Below, in pieces: positions 18,235-27,101 of a stretch of 44,768 nt of DNA. Origin of the DNA: Deferribacteraceae bacterium. Lineage in GTDB: Bacteria > Chrysiogenota > Deferribacteres > Deferribacterales > Deferrivibrionaceae. A program made the translations under genes and the position numbers. The DNA is taken from contig JAIHAR010000015.1 in NCBI GenBank assembly GCA_020054865.1, forward strand, positions 1-44,768, read 5' to 3'. Each line of letters opens with the position of its first letter. Within the stretch, counting starts at the first letter, position 1. The notes beneath the pieces are model-generated. The model did not search any database, was not told the origin of the DNA, and saw only the letters and a program-made list of their open reading frames with translations.

Positions 18235-19676
18235 ATATTTTTAAACCCTTTTAAAAGCTCTTCCCGGTCATCAAAATGAATCTTTTCTTTTTCGATAATC
18301 TGGTAATCTTCATGACCTTTACCTGCTATCAAAACTATATCCCCGTTTAAGGCTATTGATATTGAGTGCAATATCGCCTCTCTTCTGTCCGGAATAACAA
18401 TGACATTTTCCATGCTACTAAAACCTTCTAAAATATCATCAATAATTTTCTCAGGTGATTCTGTCCTCGGATTATCACTTGTAACGATTGTTATGTCAGA
18501 ATAACTTTGAGAAACCTTTGCCATTCTTGGCCTTTTAGTCCTGTCTCTGTCGCCGCCACAACCAAATACAGTAATAATTCTATTTTTCTTATAAGGTTGT
18601 AGCGCCTTTAAAACATTTAGCAGTGCATCATCTGTATGAGCGTAATCCACAAAGTAAAAAACACCTTTATGTTCAAATTTTTCAAGCCTGCCCGGGACAT
18701 TTTTAAGATTATTAATCCCTGTTTCAATAAATCCTCTATCAAGGCCAAGCGCAAAAGCTACCCCTGAAGCACATAAGATATTTTCAAGATTGTGTTGGCC
18801 TACAAGATTTGCATCTATTTGATAGATATCTTCTTTTATTGACAAATCACATTTAATGCCGTTAAGAGAGTATTCCACATTCAAAGGTATAATATCACTG
18901 CCTCTGGAAAGCGAATAAGATAACTTATCAAGTTTTATTTCTTCAAAAAGCCTTTTCCCATATTCATGCTCTATATTAACCACGCATCTGTCAGTGTATT
19001 TTTCCGTAAAAAGCATCTTTTTTGAATTATAGTAATCTTGTATATCTTTATGATAATCAAGATGATCCCCGGTAAGGTTTGTAAAAGCTGTCACATCAAA
19101 TGGTATCCCCAAAATTCTGTTTTGCTTGAGAGCATGTGATGAGACCTCCATTACAAGGCTATCAGCGCCCTTTTTCAACCCTTCACTGATCATTCTACAT
19201 ATTTCATACATTCCCGGAGTCGTATTATTGGCAATAATTTTTTCACCGTATATATTGTATTCAACTGTTCCAAGCCTTATTACTTTTTTACCTGCAGACA
19301 GTAAAATGCTTTCAACAAGATAGCTTGTTGTCGTCTTACCGTTTGTACCGGTAATACCTACCTTTGTAAGCTTACTGAAATCTATTCCAAAGAAGTTTAT
19401 ACACATATTATTAAACACTTTTTTTGAATCGTTTACCAAAATATGGGCAACCCCTTGCAGCCTTTTTTCTGATATAATTGTGAGCACCTTCCCATTTTTA
19501 ATAACATCATTTACTACATTGTGTGAATCAAATGTCTCTCCTTTCATTGCAACAAAAACAGATTTCTCTTTAAGTGCTCTATGGTCAAATGAGATATCTT
19601 CAACATCAATATCAAGGAGCTTTTCATCAGAAATATCAATAATGTCTTTACTATCAAGAAGCTCTTTTATTCTCAT
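18231..19676 (-). CDS. murE: UDP-MurNAc-tripeptide synthetase MurE, meso-diaminopimelate type
   Basis: MurE adds the third stem-peptide residue. The P-loop GITGTNGKTTTSYLVE, the ALKQNRILGIPFDVTAFTNL region and the motif DNPRTESPEKI are clear. DNPR is the signature of enzymes that add meso-diaminopimelate rather than L-lysine, in line with a Gram-negative wall. The FGCGGDRDRTKRPRM motif precedes it. It has 481 residues. The start overlaps the ftsI end by 23 bp. Confidence 0.97.
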   Translation of the reverse strand: MRIKELLDSKDIIDISDEKLLDIDVEDISFDHRALKEKSVFVAMKGETFDSHNVVNDVIKNGKVLTIISEKRLQGVAHILVNDSKKVFNNMCINFFGIDFSKLTKVGITGTNGKTTTSYLVESILLSAGKKVIRLGTVEYNIYGEKIIANNTTPGMYEICRMISEGLKKGADSLVMEVSSHALKQNRILGIPFDVTAFTNLTGDHLDYHKDIQDYYNSKKMLFTEKYTDRCVVNIEHEYGKRLFEEIKLDKLSYSLSRGSDIIPLNVEYSLNGIKCDLSIKEDIYQIDANLVGQHNLENILCASGVAFALGLDRGFIETGINNLKNVPGRLEKFEHKGVFYFVDYAHTDDALLNVLKALQPYKKNRIITVFGCGGDRDRTKRPRMAKVSQSYSDITIVTSDNPRTESPEKIIDDILEGFSSMENVIVIPDRREAILHSISIALNGDIVLIAGKGHEDYQIIEKEKIHFDDREELLKGFKNI

Positions 19677-21324
19677 CTTCCACCAGCATTTGATTAAGAT
19701 TTAATTTATAAAATACTGCTATCTGCTCCGCCAATTTTCTGAAAGTATAAGCAGCCGTGCTCCCACCGTAAATTGATTTTTTAGGAGAATCATAAGTAAC
19801 AATCATTACAAACTTAGGGTTTTCGGCTGGAAAAAAGCCAACAAAACTCGCGTTGTATTCCCTATATGAATAGGAGTTGCTCTCTTTGTCAAATTTTTGT
19901 GCCGTACCGGTCTTTCCTGCAATCTTAACAATTGAAGACTTTGCATTTTGACCGGTTCCATCTTCAACCACCTTTATCAAAAGTTCTTTCAGTAAATTTG
20001 CTGTATAATCACTCATTATTTTTTTTCTTTCCTTCGAAACACCTTTTATCACTCTTGGGGTAATCAGATAACCCCCATTAGCTATTGAAGCATAAAATCT
20101 TAAAATCTGAATGGGTGTTACGAGAACCTCCTGGCCAATTGAAATTGATGGTCTTGAAAGCCCTGACCACTGTTTGTAATTTCTCAAAAGCCCGGTTTCA
20201 TCCGCGAATCCTACTACCCCTGAACTATCTCCAAAACCGTATTTTTTGATATAATCATAAAACTGTCTGGAGGTAATTTTTTCCGAAAGCTTTATAGTCC
20301 CGATATTACTTGAAAATGCAAATACTTCGGATAAGTTAAGTTCCTTATACTCATGCACATCATTAAATGTATGCCCCATATAATAATATTTACCGTTTTC
20401 ACAGTTTACCTTCTCATTCCACTTCAAAACTCCTGCATCAGAAAGGGCTGCAAACGTAACAGCCTTAAATATCGAGCCAGGCTCAAAAAGATAATAAAAC
20501 AAAGGGTCTTTCCATAGCTGCCTTTTGTAATTTTCAAAGCTATTTGCATCAAAAGATGGCAGTGAAGTAGAGAAGATTATCTCACCTGTTTGTATATCCA
20601 TAGCACCTGCAAGTACACCTTTTGCCCCAAATTCTTTCAAATCATTATATAAGATTCCACTTACAACCTTTTGTAAATCCACATCTAAAGACAGATAGAT
20701 ATTTTTATCCGGGCTGGTTTTCATTATCTTGTCTTCAAAAGTCATTGTGTTACCTCTGCTGTCTCTCAAAACAGCCACATTGACTTTTTCCCCTTTGAGA
20801 GTTTTTTCAAAAAATGTTTCGACACCTTCAAGCCCCTGATTATCAATCCCTGTAAACCCAACTATTTTTGAAGCAGTATCCCCTTCCGGATAAAATCTTC
20901 TTTCCTGGTAAATTAGCTGCAAATTTTCATCAAGACGAGTAAGCTTCCTTGCACTTTCTACATCAAGGCCTCTGTCAATCCATACAAAACGATCTTTTTT
21001 CAAAATTTTTTCTTTTACCCTGTTTGAAAGATTTACACCGTTGACACTCAAAACATATATAAAATTCTTAGGATTTTTTATCTTTGAAGCATCAACATAA
21101 ACTGATGCAGTATAAACATTTGTTGCCAAAACTTTTGCATTCCTGTCGAAAATCATACCTCTATTTTTATCCAATGTTACTGTAACAGAAGACTGGTTTT
21201 TTGCCATATCCTCATAAAAATCGTGTTTTACAACTTGCAGGTAAAAAAGTTTGAGAACAATACCTAATATACAAACTGTCAAAGCACCTGCTATAAAAGT
21301 TGCTTTAAAATAATCATTTAACAT
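19654..21324 (-). CDS. ftsI: Division-specific transpeptidase FtsI (class B penicillin-binding protein 3)
   Basis: FtsI crosslinks septal peptidoglycan in complex with FtsW. A short cytoplasmic tail and one membrane segment (about 6-30, ATFIAGALTVCILGIVLKLFYLQ without internal breaks) precede a pedestal domain (RGMIFDRNAKVLATNVY) and the transpeptidase domain. Active-site motifs are SIFK (catalytic Ser in EPGSIFKAVTFAAL), SSN (FSSNIGTIKL) and KTG (AGKTGTAQKFD). No PASTA domain follows. I chose ATG 21324, inside the ftsL end with GGGCGG upstream, giving 556 residues. ATG 21366 would add 14 residues and is possible. Confidence 0.93.
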   Translation of the reverse strand: MLNDYFKATFIAGALTVCILGIVLKLFYLQVVKHDFYEDMAKNQSSVTVTLDKNRGMIFDRNAKVLATNVYTASVYVDASKIKNPKNFIYVLSVNGVNLSNRVKEKILKKDRFVWIDRGLDVESARKLTRLDENLQLIYQERRFYPEGDTASKIVGFTGIDNQGLEGVETFFEKTLKGEKVNVAVLRDSRGNTMTFEDKIMKTSPDKNIYLSLDVDLQKVVSGILYNDLKEFGAKGVLAGAMDIQTGEIIFSTSLPSFDANSFENYKRQLWKDPLFYYLFEPGSIFKAVTFAALSDAGVLKWNEKVNCENGKYYYMGHTFNDVHEYKELNLSEVFAFSSNIGTIKLSEKITSRQFYDYIKKYGFGDSSGVVGFADETGLLRNYKQWSGLSRPSISIGQEVLVTPIQILRFYASIANGGYLITPRVIKGVSKERKKIMSDYTANLLKELLIKVVEDGTGQNAKSSIVKIAGKTGTAQKFDKESNSYSYREYNASFVGFFPAENPKFVMIVTYDSPKKSIYGGSTAAYTFRKLAEQIAVFYKLNLNQMLVEDENKRAS

Positions 21325-21610
21325 AAAATGTCCGCCCGGCATCCATAAGTTTAAGCCCCATATCATCAGCTTTTTCTGTTAAAAGATATACATCGGTAAT
21401 CTTATATTCTTGTCTTTTCAAACTCTCGTATCTTATCCTTGCTTCTTTAAGCCTTGAACTTATTTTGCTAATCTGATAACCGGTTTTGATACTTGAAATT
21501 TTTACCGCTATAATAGCGACACTAATTGCAGCAATTATAAAAAGCTTCACAAAAAAAACTTTGTTTATACTTATTTCAATTGACTTGATCCCCGCAATAA
21601 TTGCCTTCAT
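21314..21610 (-). CDS. ftsL: Small bitopic division protein, FtsL-like
   Basis: FtsL forms the FtsQLB complex that activates FtsWI. This 98-residue protein has a short N-terminus, one membrane segment (about 19-41) and a predicted coiled coil (ISKISSRLKEARIRYESLKRQ region). A helical tail ends with MGLKLMDAGRTFYVK. Sequence alone is weak. Position between rsmH and ftsI plus topology carry the call. Its end overlaps ftsI by 11 bp and its start overlaps rsmH by 4 bp. Confidence 0.82.
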   Translation of the reverse strand: MKAIIAGIKSIEISINKVFFVKLFIIAAISVAIIAVKISSIKTGYQISKISSRLKEARIRYESLKRQEYKITDVYLLTEKADDMGLKLMDAGRTFYVK

Positions 21611-22530
21611 ACTATCTTCTCCGCAGCCCTTAATTTTGCACTTCTACTAAGTCTGTTATTCTGGAGTTCTTCTTCTGAAGGGGTTACAGGCTTTTTTGTC
21701 AAGATTTTGAATGTTTGTACTTTTTTGCAATTACATACAGGTGTTTTTATTTCACAAATGCAATCTTTTGCGTAAAATGTAAGAAAATCCTTTACAAGTC
21801 TGTCTTCCAATGAGTGGAAGGAAATAAACACTACTCTCCCTCCCTTTTTTATTATCTTTTCAATTGACCTTAAAAGAGACTCTATCGACTCAAGCTCTTT
21901 ATTTATAAAAATCCTGAGGGCCTGAAATGTCTTTGTGGCTGGATGAACGCCTGGCTTGTGGAACTTTTTCGGAACTGCATCAAATACAATATCAGCAAGC
22001 TCCTTGGTAGTTGAAATTTTTGAAATGCCCCTTTTTTGAACAATTTTTGATGCAATCCTCTTTGCAAATTGTTCTTCTCCGTATTTTTTAAGAATATTTG
22101 CTATTGTCTCCTCTGGAAATGTATTGACAACCGTGTAAGCATCCATATCAAAACTTTTGTCCATTCTCATATCAAGGGGACCGTTACGTATAAAAGAAAA
22201 ACCCCTTTGAGCGTCATTTAATTGAAAACTTGATGTCCCAAAATCCGCATAAAGACCATCAACTTTATCAATGCCAAGCTCAGCCAGTACTGATTCAACT
22301 TCAGAAAAATTTTTATTTATAATTACTACATTTGGTTTATCGAATTTGGATTTCAATCTATCAACTGCATCCTGATCTCTATCAAAAATCAAAAGCTTAC
22401 CTGTTTCCCCTATTCTTTCAAGAACCAGTTGTGCATGTCCACCGCCACCACCGGTACAATCAACATAGACACCACCATATACCGGAGCAAGAAAATCAAT
22501 CAGTTCTTTAGGCATTACAGGCTTATGCAT
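21607..22530 (-). CDS. rsmH: 16S rRNA (cytosine1402-N4)-methyltransferase RsmH (MraW)
   Basis: RsmH methylates C1402 of 16S rRNA with SAM and is a standard second gene of dcw clusters. Motif I is YVDCTGGGGGHAQLVLER. GLYADFGTSSFQLNDAQRGF and GPLDMRMD are family signatures, and FISFHSLEDRLVKDF lies near the C-terminus. The helical substrate-binding insert (VHPATKTFQALRIFINKEL) is present. It has 307 residues and starts about 10 bp after the mraZ stop. Confidence 0.97.
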   Translation of the reverse strand: MHKPVMPKELIDFLAPVYGGVYVDCTGGGGGHAQLVLERIGETGKLLIFDRDQDAVDRLKSKFDKPNVVIINKNFSEVESVLAELGIDKVDGLYADFGTSSFQLNDAQRGFSFIRNGPLDMRMDKSFDMDAYTVVNTFPEETIANILKKYGEEQFAKRIASKIVQKRGISKISTTKELADIVFDAVPKKFHKPGVHPATKTFQALRIFINKELESIESLLRSIEKIIKKGGRVVFISFHSLEDRLVKDFLTFYAKDCICEIKTPVCNCKKVQTFKILTKKPVTPSEEELQNNRLSRSAKLRAAEKIV

Positions 22531-22540
22531 TTGTCACCTG

Positions 22541-23005
22541 CTATAAGTTAATTTCCGGAAACTGCTCTGAAATTGTGTTGAACATATCCTCTACATCAAC
22601 ATGTTCAAACTCTGCCTCCCATTTTTCTTTCGGCCAAATTTCTATTTTATTTCTTACCCCTACTATCACACATTCAGAAGCAAGACCTGTCTTTTCTCTC
22701 AATATATTTGGTATCAATACCCTACCCTGCTTATCTATTGTGCAATCCTCTGCTGTGGAATAAAGATACTTTATAAATTTTTTTACCTTTGGGTCTGTAG
22801 GAGGCTCTTTTTCCCAGGCATCCTCAAGCTTTGACCATTCATAAACAGGGTATGCCACTATATGGCTGCCAAGCGAAACAAGTATCAAAGACTCATCATT
22901 ATACTTGGATTTGAGTATATCCCTGAATTTGGACGGAATACTAACCCTCCCTGTTTCATTGATGGTATGCAAGCTTTTGCCTTTAAAACTGCCTAATATT
23001 TTCAT
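22541..23005 (-). CDS. mraZ: Transcriptional regulator MraZ
   Basis: MraZ is a DNA-binding AbrB/SpoVT-fold protein that represses its own dcw operon in studied bacteria. Two tandem SpoVT/AbrB repeats are visible: LHTINETGRVSIPSKFRDIL (about 13-32) and CTIDKQGRVLIPNILREK (about 93-110), each holding the conserved GR-x-x-[IL]-P motif. It has 154 residues. It is the first gene of the cluster, preceded by a promoter and short repeats that could be its operator. Confidence 0.96.
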   Translation of the reverse strand: MKILGSFKGKSLHTINETGRVSIPSKFRDILKSKYNDESLILVSLGSHIVAYPVYEWSKLEDAWEKEPPTDPKVKKFIKYLYSTAEDCTIDKQGRVLIPNILREKTGLASECVIVGVRNKIEIWPKEKWEAEFEHVDVEDMFNTISEQFPEINL

Positions 23006-23024
23006 AACATTTTATACCAATAAA

Positions 23025-23039
23025 TGACATTATATGACA
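23025..23039. repeat. Tandem TGACA repeats at the mraZ transcription start, possible MraZ operator
   Basis: On the plus strand TGACA occurs at 23025-23029 and 23035-23039, exactly 10 bp apart (one helical turn). The repeats lie between the -10 box and the mraZ start codon. MraZ is known to bind short direct repeats near its own promoter, but the E. coli box is TGGG-like, so this is a suggestion only. Confidence 0.3.
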
Positions 23040-23040
23040 A

Positions 23041-23070
23041 ATAATACACATATACCGCATTTACTGTCAA
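23041..23070 (-). promoter_or_regulatory. Main dcw operon promoter upstream of mraZ
   Basis: On the minus strand TTGACA (23070-23065) and TATTAT (23046-23041) are 18 bp apart, about 36 bp before the mraZ ATG. This is the only strong consensus promoter seen ahead of the 16-gene run down to 6047. Confidence 0.72.
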
Positions 23071-23131
23071 GGGAAATATTTATTGTAGAGTACCTAAAAA
23101 AGTATCGTTTTAGACTATCATAAAAATAAAT

Positions 23132-23159
23132 TTGCATTATCATGTACTCACTGTATAAT
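23132..23159 (+). promoter_or_regulatory. Promoter for the photolyase gene
   Basis: TTGCAT (23132-23137) and a perfect TATAAT (23154-23159) with a 16-bp spacer lie just before a purine-rich ribosome site and ATG 23182. It diverges from the mraZ promoter. Confidence 0.65.
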
Positions 23160-23181
23160 TAAAGGGGAAGAAAGAGTTGAT

Positions 23182-24516
23182 ATGAATATACTTGAAGGAA
23201 GAATAAAGCAAACACATAAAGCTGAAAACAAGGGCAAATATATACTTTACTGGATGCAGGGAGCTTTTAGGTGCAATTACAATCATTCACTTGAATTTTC
23301 CATCTATTTGTCAAATTTATATAATTTGCCTTTGATTGTGCTTGTCATATTAAATCTTGACTATCCTGAAGCAAATTATAGAAGTTTTAAGTTTTTTTTA
23401 GAAGGTTTAAACGATATCAGCAATACTCTTAAAAACAGAAAAATTTCTCTCCATTTAAGAAAAGGGCGCTTTGAGAGTGTACTGAGTGAGTATAAAACCA
23501 ATATTCATACATTAGTTACTGATAAATCATATCTGCCTAACCTTAAAAATATAAAAATAGATATCTTTAAAAAACTTAATCTTAATTCATATGAAGTAGA
23601 TACAAATCTTGTTGTGCCGGTTGAAATTGCATCCAGCAAAATGGAGTATGGTGGTTACACAATAAGACCAAAGATTAAAAGATTATATGAAAATTATATC
23701 AGTGATTTTTCTATGAACGATTATAAAAATGCATATGTAGAGCAGATTATAGATTTTGATATTAATGATACAGATAGTTTGCTTAAAAGTGTTGAATATG
23801 TTTCACCGATAAATATCAAAGGGGGAGAAAAAAACGCCGAAAATACCCTTGAATATTTTATTCAAACTGGATTTAAGAGATATGCGCTACAAAGAAATGA
23901 CCCATGCTCAAATGTGGAATCCAATTTATCCCCATTCCTGCACTTTGGGCACATTTCGCCAATTAAAGTTTTAAAAACTTTGCCACATGATGATTTCGAA
24001 AACTACGAGGCATTTTTAGAACAAATAGTTATAAGAAGAGAGTTGGCGCATAATTTTACATTTTATTCGGATACTACTAATAATCTAAGCAAATATCTTC
24101 CAAAATGGGCTAAAGATACACTATTTGACCACAAACAGGATGAAAAAAAATATTTATACAAACTTAAAGATTTTGAACAGGCAAATACCCATGACATTTA
24201 TTGGAATGCGGCTCAAAAAGAGCTTTTAAAAACAGGAAAAATACATAATTACATGAGAATGTACTGGGGCAAAAAGATTATTGAATGGAGTAATGACTAT
24301 AAAGAAGCCTACAACATTATGGCTTATCTAAATAATAAATACGCAATTGATGGCAGAGACCCCAATAGCTATGCCGGGATAATGTGGTGCTTTGGTATGC
24401 ACGACAGACCTTTTATTGAAAGGGATATATTCGGAAAAATCAGATATATGTCAGAAAATGGTCTTAAAAGAAAGTTTGACATTGAAAAATATTATAAAAT
24501 GTGGAGCATAAAATGA
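23182..24516 (+). CDS. phr: Class II CPD photolyase (deoxyribodipyrimidine photolyase)
   Basis: This FAD enzyme uses light to split cyclobutane pyrimidine dimers. The N-terminal alpha/beta domain opens YILYWMQGAFRCNYNHSLEF, a class II hallmark. The C-terminal FAD and DNA-binding region contains LSPFLHFGHISPIKVL, IRRELAHNFTFY, KIHNYMRMYWGKKIIEW and DGRDPNSYAGIMWCFGMHDRP, followed by FGKIRYMS. Length (444 residues) is typical of class II enzymes. AGGGGAAGAAAG precedes ATG 23182. Its stop overlaps the next start (ATGA), so the following envelope protein is co-translated. A light-repair enzyme is notable if the organism is an anaerobe of dark habitats. Confidence 0.94.
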   Translation: MNILEGRIKQTHKAENKGKYILYWMQGAFRCNYNHSLEFSIYLSNLYNLPLIVLVILNLDYPEANYRSFKFFLEGLNDISNTLKNRKISLHLRKGRFESVLSEYKTNIHTLVTDKSYLPNLKNIKIDIFKKLNLNSYEVDTNLVVPVEIASSKMEYGGYTIRPKIKRLYENYISDFSMNDYKNAYVEQIIDFDINDTDSLLKSVEYVSPINIKGGEKNAENTLEYFIQTGFKRYALQRNDPCSNVESNLSPFLHFGHISPIKVLKTLPHDDFENYEAFLEQIVIRRELAHNFTFYSDTTNNLSKYLPKWAKDTLFDHKQDEKKYLYKLKDFEQANTHDIYWNAAQKELLKTGKIHNYMRMYWGKKIIEWSNDYKEAYNIMAYLNNKYAIDGRDPNSYAGIMWCFGMHDRPFIERDIFGKIRYMSENGLKRKFDIEKYYKMWSIK

Positions 24517-25429
24517 AAAGTTTAGCTATAATTACAATAATCATATTTATGTATACCTGTTATTCATATGGGGACACAAAAATTGGGATTGGCTCTATTT
24601 TCGCATCTTCTAAAAGTAACTTTGACATAAATAGCAGCAAAACCATTCACAGTTATAAAGAACCCGACAAAACTCATTATAGCTCAGCAATGATTGGCGA
24701 AATTGTTTCTTCCAAAATATTAAAAAATGGTTCTGTTAAGGGTGGATTTGGTTTTACAGATGAACTAAAAGGGCTATTTTTAAAATACAGCTCTAAGATT
24801 AAAAATTTTTAAAATATAAAATTAGTTTATTCATAGACCCCTTATCAAAGACATGGGAAGACCCTTACAAATTAAATTATGAACGCAGTGAAACAAATAT
24901 CAACACATACGGTTTAAAACTTGAATTAGATGATATAAATAGTTCAAATCTTATATTTAAATATTCCCTCAAGTACTCAGATGTACGGAAAGATAAAATT
25001 GAATACAAAGACTTAAAAAGGGATGCAATTTTCAAAGATTTTACATTTGGATACAAAATCAAAACAAAAAAAAGAGGACTTGTTTTTGACCCTGAGGTTT
25101 CATTTTTGGCATCTTCTGCTAAAGGCAAAAGCAACAGCTATTACGGATATTCAGCGGGCCTGTCCACCTTATACTTCTCCAAAAAAATTACGGCTATTTT
25201 CAAATTGAAATACATTGATAAATACTTTAACGAAAATGACCATATTTTTGATAAACGCAGACAAGAAAAAACTTCATCAGCTTTTTTAATCCTTAACTTT
25301 AACAATCTGTTTAACTCAAAAAACATATACGCCACTTTACTATCAGGAATTTCAAACAAATTCTCAAATATTGCATTTTACAGAGAAGAGAAATTGTTTG
25401 CAGGCTTTATAGTGGGATACAAATTCTAA
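24513..25429 (+). pseudogene. DUF2860-like envelope protein gene with a -1 frameshift
   Basis: The first part (24513-24812) encodes a signal peptide (MKSLAIITIIIFMYTCYSYG) and about 80 more residues before a TAA. Reading continues without a gap in the -1 frame from 24809 to the TAA at 25427-25429, giving KTWEDPYKLNYERSETN, beta-strand-like repeats and a terminal aromatic residue (VGYKF), as in outer-membrane beta barrels. The WEDPY...R-E/S-T segment and the roughly 305-residue joined length recall DUF2860. The shift falls in A5-T5-A4 and matches a slippery heptamer (A AAT TTT) directly before the stop. It could be an indel, a sequence error or programmed frameshifting. The function is unknown. 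Confidence 0.7.
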
Positions 25430-25433
25430 AATT

Positions 25434-25461
25434 TGAGGCGCCGGAAAACCGGCACACCTCA
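25434..25461. terminator. Bidirectional terminator between DUF2860-like gene and leuA
   Basis: An interrupted stem TGAGG-c-GCCGG, loop AAAA, CCGGC-aca-CCTCA sits between convergent genes, with AT-rich tails on both sides. It overlaps the leuA stop (25459). Confidence 0.72.
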
Positions 25462-27009
25462 TATTTTACCTTCAACCTCTTTTTTGACAAGATTTTTTCT
25501 GTTAAGATATCTGTTTAAAGCGTTAAGATAAGCCCTTGCACTGGCTTCAACCACATCAGTTGAATAACCTCTACCTGTGACTTCAAAACCTGAGTCCTCA
25601 AAAACAACACTTACAACCACCTCTCCCTGCGCATCCTTACCGGCAGTTACGGCATTAATTCTGTATTTTTTCAATCTCCCCTGAACACCTGAAATCCTTT
25701 CAATTGCTTTAAAACTTGCATCAACAGGACCATCCCCTGTTGATGCATCCATATTTATATTACCCTTTGCATCCATAAGCTGGACAGTAGCTGTGGGAAC
25801 AGCGGTATTACCACTAACTATATTGATATACTCCAGAGTAAAAGTTTCCTTTGTAGAGCTTGATTGATTGTCAACAATAATTTCTATATCCTCATCGTAC
25901 ACTTCTTTCTTTTTGTCTGCCAATACCTTGAATTTATTATAGACTTTTTCTATATCAATCTTTTCTACATCATAACCAAGCTCCTGAATTCTTTTAATTA
26001 ACGCATGTCTTCCTGAATGCTTGCCAAGCACCAGTTTGTTTGATGGAAACCCAACACTTTCAGGAGTCATAATTTCATAAGTAGTCCTTTCCTTTAAAAC
26101 TCCATCCTGATGGATACCCGCTTCATGGGCAAATGCATTCTTTCCTATAATTGCCTTGTTTGGCTGAACCTCTACCCCTGTTATCGAAGTAAGCAATCTG
26201 CTGGACCTGTAAATTTCATGCGTATTTATACCATTTTGGACATCATTAAAAATGTCTTTCCTCACATACATTGCCATTATAACCTCTTCTAAGGAAGCAT
26301 TCCCGGCTCTTTCCCCAATTCCATTTATTGTGCACTCAACCTGAGATGCCCCTGCCTTAATTGCAGCCAGTGAATTTGCAACTGCAAGCCCAAGGTCATT
26401 ATGGCAGTGAACACTTATGACGGCTTTGTCAACATTTGGAACTTTATTCATAATTGTATATATAATCTTTTCAAACTCCATAGGGACAGTATAACCAACC
26501 GTGTCAGGAATATTTATCGTTTTTGCCCCCGCTTTTATAACCTTTTCAACAACTTTACACAAAAAGTCAAGATTTGTCCTTGTCGCATCCTCTGCACTGA
26601 ATTCAACATCTTCACACAAGTTTCTCGCATATTTTACTGCATCAATAGCAATTTCAAGTACTTCTTCAGGAGTTTTCTTTAATTTATATTGCATATGGAT
26701 ATCTGAAGTAGCTATAAAAGTATGAATTCTTGGCCTTACAGCGTTTTTTAATGCTTCATAACCTACTTCGATATCCTTCTTATTTGCCCTACAAAGTCCT
26801 GCTACTGAAGGTTTTTTTACTGTTTCAGCAACTCTTTTTACAGCCTCAAAATCCCCCGGGGATGAAATAGGAAAACCGGCTTCAATGACATCGACCCCCA
26901 GCCTCTCAAGTTGCAATGCCATTTTAATTTTTTCATCAATGTTCATACTGAAACCGGGTGCCTGTTCTCCATCTCTCAATGTTGTGTCAAAAACTACAAT
27001 CTTTCTCAT
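25459..27009 (-). CDS. leuA: 2-isopropylmalate synthase LeuA
   Basis: LeuA condenses acetyl-CoA with 2-oxoisovalerate, the committed step of leucine synthesis. The HMGL-like TIM barrel starts VVFDTTLRDGEQAPGFSM (catalytic Arg and metal Asp). The metal-binding HxH lies in ISVHCHNDLGLA, and INGIGERAGN and FAHEAGIHQDG follow. The C-terminal LeuA regulatory domain (about 390-516), which binds leucine in relatives, is present. I chose ATG 27009 (516 residues) because AGGAGGAAG lies just upstream; an upstream in-frame start adds only six residues. It is the last gene of the ilv-psd-pssA-leu run and sits behind a strong hairpin. Confidence 0.96.
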   Translation of the reverse strand: MRKIVVFDTTLRDGEQAPGFSMNIDEKIKMALQLERLGVDVIEAGFPISSPGDFEAVKRVAETVKKPSVAGLCRANKKDIEVGYEALKNAVRPRIHTFIATSDIHMQYKLKKTPEEVLEIAIDAVKYARNLCEDVEFSAEDATRTNLDFLCKVVEKVIKAGAKTINIPDTVGYTVPMEFEKIIYTIMNKVPNVDKAVISVHCHNDLGLAVANSLAAIKAGASQVECTINGIGERAGNASLEEVIMAMYVRKDIFNDVQNGINTHEIYRSSRLLTSITGVEVQPNKAIIGKNAFAHEAGIHQDGVLKERTTYEIMTPESVGFPSNKLVLGKHSGRHALIKRIQELGYDVEKIDIEKVYNKFKVLADKKKEVYDEDIEIIVDNQSSSTKETFTLEYINIVSGNTAVPTATVQLMDAKGNINMDASTGDGPVDASFKAIERISGVQGRLKKYRINAVTAGKDAQGEVVVSVVFEDSGFEVTGRGYSTDVVEASARAYLNALNRYLNRKNLVKKEVEGKI

Positions 27010-27043
27010 TTGACTTCCTCCTGTCATTTTTATTTAAAAATCT

Positions 27044-27078
27044 AAAAAAAAAGCCCTACCCCCGTAGGAGGTAGGGCT
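27044..27078 (-). terminator. Terminator-like hairpin immediately upstream of leuA (possible attenuator)
   Basis: On the minus strand a 9-bp stem AGCCCTACC / GGTAGGGCT with a 9-base loop is followed by a run of U (27051-27044). Only about 20 bp then remain before the leuA ribosome site, too little for a separate promoter, so leuA must be read through this structure or from a promoter inside pssA. A perfect 6-bp inverted repeat (GAAGAG / CTCTTC) precedes it at the pssA stop. Confidence 0.8.
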
Positions 27079-27101
27079 TTTGTCAGCCTGGTAAAGAAGA
27101 G

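Noticed and set aside
27028-27101. T-box riboswitch or leader peptide before leuA
   Set aside because: The interval is only 74 bp. There is no conserved T-box sequence, no specifier stem and no Leu-rich mini-gene.
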